Shown in pieces: positions 1 through 8,164 of a DNA stretch of 64,000 bases. This DNA is from Halomonas sp. SpR8 (GTDB taxonomy: Bacteria; Pseudomonadota; Gammaproteobacteria; Pseudomonadales; Halomonadaceae). The stretch spans positions 83,841 to 147,840 of the forward strand of contig NZ_JAUAMC010000010.1 of NCBI RefSeq assembly GCF_031010195.1. Direction: 5' to 3'. The number at the start of each line of letters is the position of its first letter. Within the stretch, counting starts at the first letter, position 1. A model generated the notes under the pieces. It had not been told where the DNA came from. It was given only the letters and a program-made list of their open reading frames with translations, and did not search any database. The position numbers and the translations under genes are program-made.

Positions 1-1837
1 ACTTATTGCCAACCTTGAAGAGTTGCGTCGCGCCAAGCAAACCCCTAATGCGTTCATTTCCATGCCTGCCAAAGAGCAACACGAGTGGGCTAGTGAGCTA
101 GCAGATCGGATACGGCTAGACGAAAATACCACCACGGCTATTACGGTGCTGGATACAGGGATAAATTACCACCATCCACTGTTAAGCCAAGTGACTACGC
201 AGCAATTAGCACAAGCGTGGGAGCCCAGGTGGCCTCCCTATGATGACTACCAGCCTACCTACCCCCTTGCGCCCTATAATGATCATGGCTCCAGGCAAGC
301 GGGGCTGGCAGCGCTAGGCGAGCTAGATAAGTCGTTACTCGCTACCCACGAAATTTGGCTCGCTTACAGAATTGAGTCTGGACGCATACTGCCACCAGCT
401 GGCAATAACGATCCTGAACTTTACGGTGCTATTACCGTAGGTACCGCTGCGAAGCTTGAAATTAACAACCCCGAATTTTCCCGAGTTTATTCTCTGGCTG
501 TTACCTCGCCTGCTGACTCAATCAGTGGGCAGCCTTCGTCCTGGTCTGCTGAAATTGATCAGTTCGCCTTTGGCCTGGAAGACGACTTACAGCGGCTGTT
601 TGTGATTTCGGCTGGTAACAACCAGGCGTTATACGCGACGGTGGATTACTGGGATCAGGTACACCTCGCAGACATAGAAGACCCGGCCCAAGCATGGAAC
701 GCCTTAACAGTAGGTGCTTATACAGAAAAAACAATCAATGACGACCCAAGCTTTGCAGGCTGGGCACCCTTTGCTAAATCAGGGGATGTTGCTCCCGCTA
801 GTCGGTCATCAGTTAATTGGGGCTGGAAAAAACAAGCGCCTTATAAACCAGATGTGGTGGCAGAAGGCGGAAACCGGTTGCTCTCGCCTGACGGCACGGA
901 AGTGTCGGATGCTGACGTGGTATCGCTATTAACAACCTCAGGCAGAACGAGCGGGCAGTTATTTGAAACCACCAAGGATACCAGCGCTGCCTGTGCCCTG
1001 GTTTCCAGGCAAGCCGCGCTTTTAATGAAGGAATACCCTGGTTACTGGCCGGAAACAATACGTGGGCTAGTTGTTCATTCAGCTGAATGGACTTCAAGGA
1101 TGCAAAAACGCTTTGAGGAGTTACGCAGAGATCAATCGTATACAAATGCCACCAAAGTGATGCTTAGATGCGTGGGACACGGTGTGCCAAGCTTGGAGCG
1201 TGCAAGGTATAGCGCGAACCATGCCTTGACGCTGATTGTTCAGGATACCCTGCAGCCCTTTAACAAGCCGAGTGCCAAGGCTTCTGACGATCCCAAGCTG
1301 AATGAGATGCAGCTTTACCAGTTGCCTTGGCCTGTTGAAGAGTTACGCAAACTGCCGCCAGAATTGAATATTAAATTACGCGTGACGCTTTCGTACTTTA
1401 TTGAGCCGAATCCGGGCCGTAGAGGCTACCGCCAGCGCTATAGTTATCAATCCCACGGGCTGCGTTTCAATGTCATTCGCCCTGGCCAGCCGTTAGAAAA
1501 CTTTCGTGCTGCGATTAATCGTGTAGCTAACGACGCTGTAGAGGACTACCAAGGTGTCGAAGGTGATAGCAGTGGTTGGTTATTAGGCCCCCAGATTAGA
1601 ACACGCGGCTCGCTTCACTCCGATACATGGACAGGTTCAGCGGCGGATCTAGCCGATATGCACACGCTGGCGGTCTATCCCGTGGGTGGCTGGTGGAAAT
1701 ACCGTGCAGGGGAAGAGCGTTGGCAAAACCGTGTTCGCTTTAGCCTGATCGTCAGCATTGACGTGCCGGATAGCGAAGTAGATATCTACTCCGAGGTCGA
1801 GAACCTGATTGAAACCAAAGTGGAAGTAGATATCTGA
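1..1837 (+). CDS. ietS: S8 subtilisin-like serine protease, IetS-like (5' end outside window)
   Basis: This is the C-terminal part of a subtilase; the frame is open to the first base, so the start lies upstream. Counting from the TTG at 23, the triad can be followed: Asp in VLDTGIN (about residue 44), His in NDHGSRQAG (about 88), oxyanion Asn in ISAGNN (about 199) and Ser in DTSAACALVSRQAALL (about 321). The His and Ser motifs depart from the usual HGTxVAG and GTSAA. About 280 residues follow the Ser, as in the defence protease IetS, which works with an AAA ATPase (IetA) encoded just upstream. IetA would lie outside this window. The restriction genes nearby fit a defence role. The subtilase fold is certain; the IetS assignment is likely. 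Confidence 0.8.
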   Translation, partial: LIANLEELRRAKQTPNAFISMPAKEQHEWASELADRIRLDENTTTAITVLDTGINYHHPLLSQVTTQQLAQAWEPRWPPYDDYQPTYPLAPYNDHGSRQAGLAALGELDKSLLATHEIWLAYRIESGRILPPAGNNDPELYGAITVGTAAKLEINNPEFSRVYSLAVTSPADSISGQPSSWSAEIDQFAFGLEDDLQRLFVISAGNNQALYATVDYWDQVHLADIEDPAQAWNALTVGAYTEKTINDDPSFAGWAPFAKSGDVAPASRSSVNWGWKKQAPYKPDVVAEGGNRLLSPDGTEVSDADVVSLLTTSGRTSGQLFETTKDTSAACALVSRQAALLMKEYPGYWPETIRGLVVHSAEWTSRMQKRFEELRRDQSYTNATKVMLRCVGHGVPSLERARYSANHALTLIVQDTLQPFNKPSAKASDDPKLNEMQLYQLPWPVEELRKLPPELNIKLRVTLSYFIEPNPGRRGYRQRYSYQSHGLRFNVIRPGQPLENFRAAINRVANDAVEDYQGVEGDSSGWLLGPQIRTRGSLHSDTWTGSAADLADMHTLAVYPVGGWWKYRAGEERWQNRVRFSLIVSIDVPDSEVDIYSEVENLIETKVEVDI

Positions 1838-1844
1838 ATAAACC

Positions 1845-2129
1845 CTATCTCCGTAAACGGTGCATCAGCAGTCGCCCCCATCTATCTGGGCAGGAATCAA
1901 GGAACGCACGGAAGTTGCGCGCGTCTGCGCGTCATTATTGGACTGATCTCCCGAAAACAGCTGCAGCTCAGGGTCAATCTGTACAGCAAACGGAAAGTCG
2001 AGCCACGTCGTTGGGTACGAGAAACGGTACACTTCTCGCTGCCCCAGACTAAATCTACTTCCAGCCTCCTGAGCAACTCAGGCTGCTGCGAGGCAAACCA
2101 ATCAGCATAGACCCATATCGATTACTCAT
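1845..2129 (-). pseudogene. hipA-family toxin fragment, frameshifted and truncated
   Basis: The minus strand of this gap carries the N-terminal region of a HipA-type kinase broken over several frames. In order are a start MSNRYGS at 2129, then VYADWFASQQPELLRRLE, then VYRFSYPTTWLDFP with DPELQLFSGDQ, then NFRAFLDSCPDRWGRLL, ending at TAG (1845-1847). FSY..WL and PDRWGR are hallmarks of the HipA N-terminal domain. At least three frame changes are needed, and the kinase domain (roughly the last 300 residues) is missing. It is therefore a relic and cannot encode a toxin. It differs from the intact HipA encoded from 18930. Confidence 0.75.
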
Positions 2130-2134
2130 GATGA

Positions 2135-2284
2135 ATGCCTGCCTTCAGAGGTAGAGCGATAAACCAATTGTGGCAGTACTACAGCGAAGCCGGTGATGGG
2201 ATAGAAGATATTGCCTATCCGACCCTGCGTGATAGGATGCGTCGCGCAGAGAAACGCGATCAAAACGAAGGTGGAAACGAGTGA
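2135..2284 (+). CDS. small hypothetical protein (49 aa) coupled to the XRE-ImmA gene
   Basis: A short frame runs from ATG 2135 to TGA 2282-2284, one base before the ATG of the XRE-ImmA gene at 2286. The product is hydrophilic and highly charged at its end (RDRMRRAEKRDQNEGGNE). No convincing ribosome binding site precedes the ATG, and the start falls next to the broken hipA start. It may be the surviving tail of a longer gene, or a small partner translated together with the next gene. No family is recognised. The tight coupling and protein-like composition are the only support. Confidence 0.4.
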   Translation: MPAFRGRAINQLWQYYSEAGDGIEDIAYPTLRDRMRRAEKRDQNEGGNE

Positions 2285-2285
2285 T

Positions 2286-3497
2286 ATGAGAACAGGGGTT
2301 GATGGCTTTCAAGGCCAGCGGTTGAGCCAACTGCGCATGGCCCAAAATCTGACCCTCGCGGAGTTGGGAGAGCTAGTAGGTCGCTCTTCCAGTACGGTTT
2401 CGGCCTGGGAAAAAGGCACCCAGCTACCTGAGGTCGAGTCATTTGATCGTCTTTGCAACGTGTTTCACGTCTCTCGCATGTGGTTTTTGAAGCCTGTTCC
2501 TCCTGTTATTCAGGAAAGCCAGCGACCTTACTTTTTCCGTTCACAAGCCTCTGTTCACAAGCAGGCACGTGAAAGGTCACAACTCTATTTAGCGTGGCTG
2601 CAAGAAATCTCTGACTTCTTCCAGGAGGCGATGGAGTGGCCAGAAGTCAATGTGCCGATGCTGGACGCTAACGACTGCCGATTGATCAGCGATGAGGAAA
2701 TTGAAGACATCGCCAGAGAGTGCCGTGAAGCTTGGAAGTTGGGTTCTGCACCAATCCCAAACGTGATTCAAGTAATGGAAAATGCGGGGATTATTTGCAC
2801 TCGCGCCACCCTGGGGCACGTCAAAATGGACGGTGTTTCTCATGTCTCCGTTTTGGATGGTCGCCCCTATGTGTTGATCGCTGAAGACAAAGCAAATGCC
2901 ATTCGTAACCGCTTTGATGCCGCGCATGAGCTTGGGCACGTAGTGCTGCACTCCAAAATACCGGCAGCGCAATACACTAAAAAAGAGCTGTATGACCTGT
3001 TAGAAGGGCAGGCACACCGCTTTGCCAGCGCTTTCTTAATGCCGCCCGAGAGCTTTGCTCAAGAGGTTGTCTGGCCAACGCTGGATAACCTGCTTTCGCT
3101 TAAGTCGCGCTGGAAAGTCTCGGTGGCGTCGATGATCGTTCGCTGCCGAGATTTATCGCTGCTGACTGAGCAGTTAGAGCTAAGGCTGTGGAAAGGGCGC
3201 TCGGCTCGTAAATGGACGAAAGGTGAGCCAGGTGATGATGTCCTGGCTTTCGAGCAACCCAAGCTGATGATGCGCGGCGCGCACCTCTTGGTAGATAACG
3301 GCATCTTTGAACGCACTGAGCTGGTTCACCAGATTGGCCTGCCGCCAGAGACGATTGAAATGCTGTGTAATTTACGCCCAGGTTACCTAAGTGTTCAGCC
3401 TGACACTGCAGACAACGTAGTGCCTCTCAAGCTCAAGCGTGATACGGCAAGGTCCGGCCGGGCGAGGCGAGCGGATGTGTTGCCATTCCCGCAGTAA
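2286..3497 (+). CDS. XRE-family regulator with ImmA/IrrE metallopeptidase domain
   Basis: A 403-residue protein with an N-terminal helix-turn-helix of the XRE type (about residues 10-65; SSSTVSAWEKGTQLPE is the recognition region) and a peptidase M78 domain centred on the zinc motif HELGH (about 214-218). Proteins of this build repress their own or neighbouring genes and can be antitoxin-like or anti-repressor proteases, as in ICEBs1 ImmA and Deinococcus IrrE. The ATG at 2286 is chosen over an upstream in-frame ATG (2211) because the HTH starts soon after it, a GGTGGA-type site precedes it, and the upstream codons overlap the small gene 2135-2284. Its position between ietS and the restriction operon suggests a defence-island regulator. 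Confidence 0.88.
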   Translation: MRTGVDGFQGQRLSQLRMAQNLTLAELGELVGRSSSTVSAWEKGTQLPEVESFDRLCNVFHVSRMWFLKPVPPVIQESQRPYFFRSQASVHKQARERSQLYLAWLQEISDFFQEAMEWPEVNVPMLDANDCRLISDEEIEDIARECREAWKLGSAPIPNVIQVMENAGIICTRATLGHVKMDGVSHVSVLDGRPYVLIAEDKANAIRNRFDAAHELGHVVLHSKIPAAQYTKKELYDLLEGQAHRFASAFLMPPESFAQEVVWPTLDNLLSLKSRWKVSVASMIVRCRDLSLLTEQLELRLWKGRSARKWTKGEPGDDVLAFEQPKLMMRGAHLLVDNGIFERTELVHQIGLPPETIEMLCNLRPGYLSVQPDTADNVVPLKLKRDTARSGRARRADVLPFPQ

Positions 3498-3560
3498 GAT
3501 GATCGTAGCTACTCGAAGAGGCGGCATTGCAGGTGTCCAATAGAGTTTCGCCCTGAGCGT

Positions 3561-6500
3561 TTATGCCGTTTCTTGGGCAAGTAGCTCCTTAGCATCGGAA
3601 AAGTACTTCTTACCTGCCCATATATCGGTACTGCCTACTACGTATACACGCTTTTTGGCGCGTGTCACGGCTACATTCAGCAAATTGGGCTTGCTGGATG
3701 CCCACTCTGCGGCGCCAGGTGCTTCCTCGGAGAGCCCCAGTACCATGATGACGTTATCTTCCTCCTTGCCCTGGAAGGTATGCACCGTACCCACGCGCTC
3801 TTTCAGCCACTCCCTTAGCGCGCCATGGCCGCCGAAAGCATCGGCATCAAGATTTTTGGATAAGTGGTCTTGAAGACCTCGGGCAACCGCTTTGAATGGG
3901 GAGATGATGTAGACGCTGGGCAGTTCATTTTTATCTTTAATATGCCGATTTAACATGCGCGCGACCCGCTCTGCTTGGGTGGGTACAAAGTGCTTGCCTT
4001 GAACGTTGCCCTCAACATCAAACCAGCGACTGTCGCCTGGGCCGGGCGATAGACTGTCATTGCCGTGAAGCATTTTGTCGTTATAGGCGATGCGGTTGGC
4101 AATACTAAACATCGGCTCATCGCAGCGCCGGTGTACGCGCAGCGGGCTGCCTACCCAGAACTCTTCAGATATCTCATTAGTGCCATAAGGGTTGGCACGA
4201 TCTGCCACGACTTGAACTGACGACACCGTGGGCGACCACTTGTACCAGTCACGGTCAAATTCGCCCTTCGCCATCGCTTCGACTAGGCCCGCTGGTACGG
4301 TAAACACCGGCTCGATCTGGAGTGGGTCGCCTACCACCACGGCGCGCTTGGCTCGCCATAGTGCCCCAACCGCCTGTTGCGGCGTTGCTTGCCCCGCTTC
4401 ATCGATAAACAGCCAGCCTATCTCACCTTCATTGAGGGCTTTAAATTGATTGGCCACCGAAGCAAAAGTCGACGACACCACCGGCACGATCATGAAAAGC
4501 ATCTGCCACACGGCTTTGGCCGCCTCGCGATCCTTAACGCCGCCGTTGAGTACCGGCATTAGCGATTTCAACGTTGGCCAAAGCTTGTTACCACCATCAT
4601 AGGCGGCAACGAGCCAAGCTTCGTGTAGCTCAAATGCTCGTGCTGTTAGCTGCGCACGGGCTTGGTTTAATACGTAGCAGTGACCAAACGAGATGCGTTG
4701 CACGTCGGGGACTTCCAAATCCTGCGTGTCATCCGCTAACCGTACGTCGCGGTACTGCTCTTTCAGCGGGGCGCACTCGCGATGTTCTGTCGCCCGGCGG
4801 CGTTCCAATGAATCAAGACGCTGCTGGCTTACGGCCAACTGTTGTTCGGCTCGCTGTACACGCTGCTTGATCTGCTTAATGCGTTCTCGGTTCGCGCAGT
4901 AGCCGTTTAGCGGCCATAAGGGCACGCGCTTGGCCTGCCGGTTGCTCAACCAAAGCGATAAGCGGGCGGCGATGCCTTTATGAAAGTGGGTTTGGCGTTG
5001 GGCTGCTTTGGTTTCCGCTTCTAGCCGGTGTAAAGCCTGCAAGCGTTTAAGGTCGGCTTGAATGGCCTTAACGCCTTTTGACGCCTCTTGGAAAGCACGC
5101 TGCGCTGCACGGAAATCCTGTTGGGTATCCCGCCCTTCGGCACGTGCCTTGAGCGTAGGCACTAACGTTGAGTAGTTCGCCGCTTCGCCTTCCGCCACGC
5201 ATTGATCAATCTTCTTGAAAAAGACGCGCTCGCCAAACGTATTGCGATTGCGCTTCTTGCCCAGTGATGTGGCGATCAGTCCCCAGCAATCTTTCTCCGG
5301 CGGAAGTGTTTTAACATACAACTCAGTCCCCGCTTTTTGCGTGTGGGGGGCTGCAAGCTTCTGTCCCACCGGCTTCAAAAAGGCTAAGTCCCGATATGCC
5401 TCGCCCAACGCCTTGGTTTGCGGCAATTCTCGCGTAACGTTCTCCACCGCCGCGTTATTGCTGGAAGCCACCACCATTTCGAAGCCGGTCAACTCGGGGA
5501 TCAGCGTTTTAATAATGGTATCGCCATCAATGTTGGCATGCAGATTCTCGCCGAACGCTGCCTCTGGTGACGAAAGCGAGGCCAGTACCTCGGCACGCTT
5601 GACCATGTTACGGGCGACCAGATCGCGCAGCATGGTAGTCTTGCCGGTGCCAGGTGGGCCGTTAACGGAGTAGAGCCCGGTCTTTGCCAGCGTGTCATCG
5701 ATAGTGTTGATGGCGAACTGTTGCATCAGGCTCATCGAATGCTCGTCTTTATCCGGCCAACGGCCATCAGGCATGCGCTCGGGAGCCAATGTGCGCATCA
5801 GCAGCTCACGTCCTTCTGGCCGCAGCAGGTCTGGGTGGCGCTGGCTCTCCCCTGTCAGATAGCACGCCAGGGGCGAACCGGGTGCGAGCCCCTGAGTCTT
5901 CATATGTTTCATGACCGCTTCCAGGTCACGAATAAAGAAACTGTTGAGAACGGCGATCTCGTTGATCGACACCGTTGTGTCGTCAGGCTCGGCTGACGCT
6001 TCTGCAGCAATGGCAGCGTCGTGAGTTGGCGTTTCCAGCCGATGGGTAAGATCGCCCAGTGCAGACCACTCTAAAACCTCGCTCTGGGGCGGGTCTTCGG
6101 TGACGTTCTTGGTGGATGAAAACAGCTGCACGACTAACGCTGGCGACTCGCTTTCCGGCTCAAAGGCAGTCCAGCTCTGCATCGCCTTGAGTATTTCGAT
6201 CAGTTCGAACGTAGTGAGTTTGGGCGGTAGACCGTGCTCGCGTTTGAGGTTATCGGCCACGGTGAGAATCGTGGTTAGTCGCTCGCGAAACAGCTCAGTT
6301 GCCGTTTCAAACGCATCCAGCGTGGCATCATCCAGCGTGCCTTGCTGCAATGCGCCTAGCATCCAGGGGGCGGTAGATATCTCAAAGCTTTCTTGATCGA
6401 TGCGGCCATCTTCCTTAACCTCTACGCTCATCGAGCAGGTCAGCCCCTCATCGCGGCTGCGCTCCACCCAGGCGTCGGTTTTCTCCGGGTACGCTTCACG

Positions 6501-6779
6501 GGCAACGCGGAAAATTTCGCTGCGCGCAAACACGCCCAGGTAGAGTCTGAAGCGATACGCTTTCCCGGGCCAGTAATCCTTACCTGCACGCCTAATCATC
6601 TCCGCGTCCAGCCACGGCACACAGTCCGGCGTTTCCAGCAGCTCGTCGCTGCGATAGTGAATTGAGCCTTTGCCGTGATCGATATCCTTGAGCTCGGCGG
6701 ATTCGAAAAACTCGACCTTGTGCCAGAACGAAAGTATGCGCTCGGCCTGCGTAGTTGAAGCCGTAGAGTGGGACGTCAT
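3561..6779 (-). CDS. SF1 (UPF1-like) helicase/AAA-domain protein at the end of the hsd operon
   Basis: A 1072-residue ATPase. Walker A is NGPPGTGKTT (about residue 375), Walker B/DEAG is LFIDEAGQATPQQ (about 790), and the last 200 residues carry motifs V-VI (VHTFQGKEEDNVIMV and NVAVTRAKKRVYVVG). This is the UPF1/Dna2-like branch of superfamily 1. Some 400 residues separate motifs I and II, including a charged, probably coiled-coil stretch (about 560-680). The N-terminal 370 residues match no domain I can name. Its start codon overlaps the hsdS stop by 4 bp, so it is translated with the restriction system. Function is inferred from context: DNA or RNA unwinding in defence. Confidence 0.85.
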   Translation of the reverse strand: MTSHSTASTTQAERILSFWHKVEFFESAELKDIDHGKGSIHYRSDELLETPDCVPWLDAEMIRRAGKDYWPGKAYRFRLYLGVFARSEIFRVAREAYPEKTDAWVERSRDEGLTCSMSVEVKEDGRIDQESFEISTAPWMLGALQQGTLDDATLDAFETATELFRERLTTILTVADNLKREHGLPPKLTTFELIEILKAMQSWTAFEPESESPALVVQLFSSTKNVTEDPPQSEVLEWSALGDLTHRLETPTHDAAIAAEASAEPDDTTVSINEIAVLNSFFIRDLEAVMKHMKTQGLAPGSPLACYLTGESQRHPDLLRPEGRELLMRTLAPERMPDGRWPDKDEHSMSLMQQFAINTIDDTLAKTGLYSVNGPPGTGKTTMLRDLVARNMVKRAEVLASLSSPEAAFGENLHANIDGDTIIKTLIPELTGFEMVVASSNNAAVENVTRELPQTKALGEAYRDLAFLKPVGQKLAAPHTQKAGTELYVKTLPPEKDCWGLIATSLGKKRNRNTFGERVFFKKIDQCVAEGEAANYSTLVPTLKARAEGRDTQQDFRAAQRAFQEASKGVKAIQADLKRLQALHRLEAETKAAQRQTHFHKGIAARLSLWLSNRQAKRVPLWPLNGYCANRERIKQIKQRVQRAEQQLAVSQQRLDSLERRRATEHRECAPLKEQYRDVRLADDTQDLEVPDVQRISFGHCYVLNQARAQLTARAFELHEAWLVAAYDGGNKLWPTLKSLMPVLNGGVKDREAAKAVWQMLFMIVPVVSSTFASVANQFKALNEGEIGWLFIDEAGQATPQQAVGALWRAKRAVVVGDPLQIEPVFTVPAGLVEAMAKGEFDRDWYKWSPTVSSVQVVADRANPYGTNEISEEFWVGSPLRVHRRCDEPMFSIANRIAYNDKMLHGNDSLSPGPGDSRWFDVEGNVQGKHFVPTQAERVARMLNRHIKDKNELPSVYIISPFKAVARGLQDHLSKNLDADAFGGHGALREWLKERVGTVHTFQGKEEDNVIMVLGLSEEAPGAAEWASSKPNLLNVAVTRAKKRVYVVGSTDIWAGKKYFSDAKELLAQETA

Positions 6780-8164
6780 GTCGTGGCCTTCTTCCTTGTC
6801 CGTTTTGCTGGCGTTTTCGCCGCCCGTTCTGCTTTGATCCTTTCCAGTAGGGCGGAGGCAGAGTTCTCGCCGCTGATTAGTTCAGGGTTATCTTTACGCC
6901 ACTGCTCGGTGAGTTCGCCGCGGAAGGCTTTGGCGAGGATGGATTGGGTGAGGTTATTGACCCGCGCCAATGCCTGATTGACCTGATGCTCGATGTGGTC
7001 GGCGTGGGCGAAGAGCTGGTCAACGCGGCGGACGATTTCGGTTTGTTCTTCTATTGGAGGTATCCTGAGAGGATATTTTTTCAGAGCCTTGCCAGTTAAA
7101 TGCTTGATTGTTGTGCCGGTAAATAGCTGTTCTAAAGTCAAACTGTCAGCATCATGCTTCAGGTTGAAGGCGAGCCATTCGGGAATTAAAAATTCCGAAA
7201 CTCTGGCGCGATGAATGGCTTTTTGAAAGACAATTTTCTCGTTAACACGCCCATCCCAAATGGCACATCTTCCGGGCTCTCCCCCTTCACAGATCAAGAC
7301 ATCACCAGGTCTGATAGTGAGCTCAGTTCTCTCGGCCTCTGATACCAGAATTTCCTGAGCTTCAGATAGATTGAAATCGAACCAACGCACATTGATATTG
7401 CCAAGGTACTTGGTTGGGATACCTCTGTTCTTGTCTTTATCAAGCATTTTTCCAAGCCGACTCTCGACTAGATCAGAGTAGTGCTTAACGCTCCAACTTC
7501 CGGGAATAGGCGGCCATTTCCAGTCAACTGCATTTGGATAAATGTAAGAATCAGAGTTCGAACGCCACTCCGCCGTCAATCGCCCACTCACCGCCGCTGC
7601 CAGGACAGACTGGCGGAAGCGTTTGAGGATTTGCGGGATGCGCTCAAGGCGGACTTTGGTGTTTTCCACCTGGGCCAGCAGGGTGTCGAGTTTGTCGGCA
7701 ATGACTTTTTGTTCGGCGAGGGGGGGGAGCAAAAAATCAAATGTTTCTAGGTCACTCTTATTGAAACCATTTTGTGCTGAACGAGAAAGCAGGCGAAGCG
7801 CTCCCTGGAAATGCTCTGAATTCAGATAACCATGTAGAAACCTGGAATCTATAAAAGAAGGCGTAATTACTTTTGCCAAAGCTACGTTGTAAGCGCCCTC
7901 CATTCCAGTGCAAATTCGGCCCAAAGATGCACCGTATCGACCAATCAAGAGGTCATTTTTTTTGCATTTCTTAAGTTTCGGCGTGTCCGGGATATATGTG
8001 GGAACGGGTTTTTTCCCAAAGTCTCGAATCTGCAAAAGCCTTATGTAGCCAACGCAGGCCTCATCAATAAACTGAGATTTTGGCGGCTGAGTTCCTCCTT
8101 GTATATCGAGAACTTCAGTGAATTTTAGATATAGCCACTCAGCAGGTTTTTTGTGATCGGCCAT
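6776..8164 (-). CDS. hsdS: type I restriction-modification specificity subunit S
   Basis: The 462-residue DNA-recognition subunit of a type I system. It contains two target-recognition domains, each followed by a conserved helical spacer: FLLPPLAEQKVIADKLDTLL (about residues 145-170) and IPPIEEQTEIVRRVDQLF (about 365-385). Each domain reads one half of a bipartite target, so the two together set the methylated sequence. It starts within the hsdM stop (TAATG). The first spacer is encoded by a run of eight C on the coding strand (7720-7727), an uncommon homopolymer in a position where slippage would cut the protein after its first recognition domain. Confidence 0.95.
   Translation of the reverse strand: MADHKKPAEWLYLKFTEVLDIQGGTQPPKSQFIDEACVGYIRLLQIRDFGKKPVPTYIPDTPKLKKCKKNDLLIGRYGASLGRICTGMEGAYNVALAKVITPSFIDSRFLHGYLNSEHFQGALRLLSRSAQNGFNKSDLETFDFLLPPLAEQKVIADKLDTLLAQVENTKVRLERIPQILKRFRQSVLAAAVSGRLTAEWRSNSDSYIYPNAVDWKWPPIPGSWSVKHYSDLVESRLGKMLDKDKNRGIPTKYLGNINVRWFDFNLSEAQEILVSEAERTELTIRPGDVLICEGGEPGRCAIWDGRVNEKIVFQKAIHRARVSEFLIPEWLAFNLKHDADSLTLEQLFTGTTIKHLTGKALKKYPLRIPPIEEQTEIVRRVDQLFAHADHIEHQVNQALARVNNLTQSILAKAFRGELTEQWRKDNPELISGENSASALLERIKAERAAKTPAKRTRKKATT

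Noticed and set aside
813..1145. A 110-residue minus-strand frame inside the protease gene.
   Set aside because: It lies opposite well-recognised subtilase coding sequence and has no protein family features.
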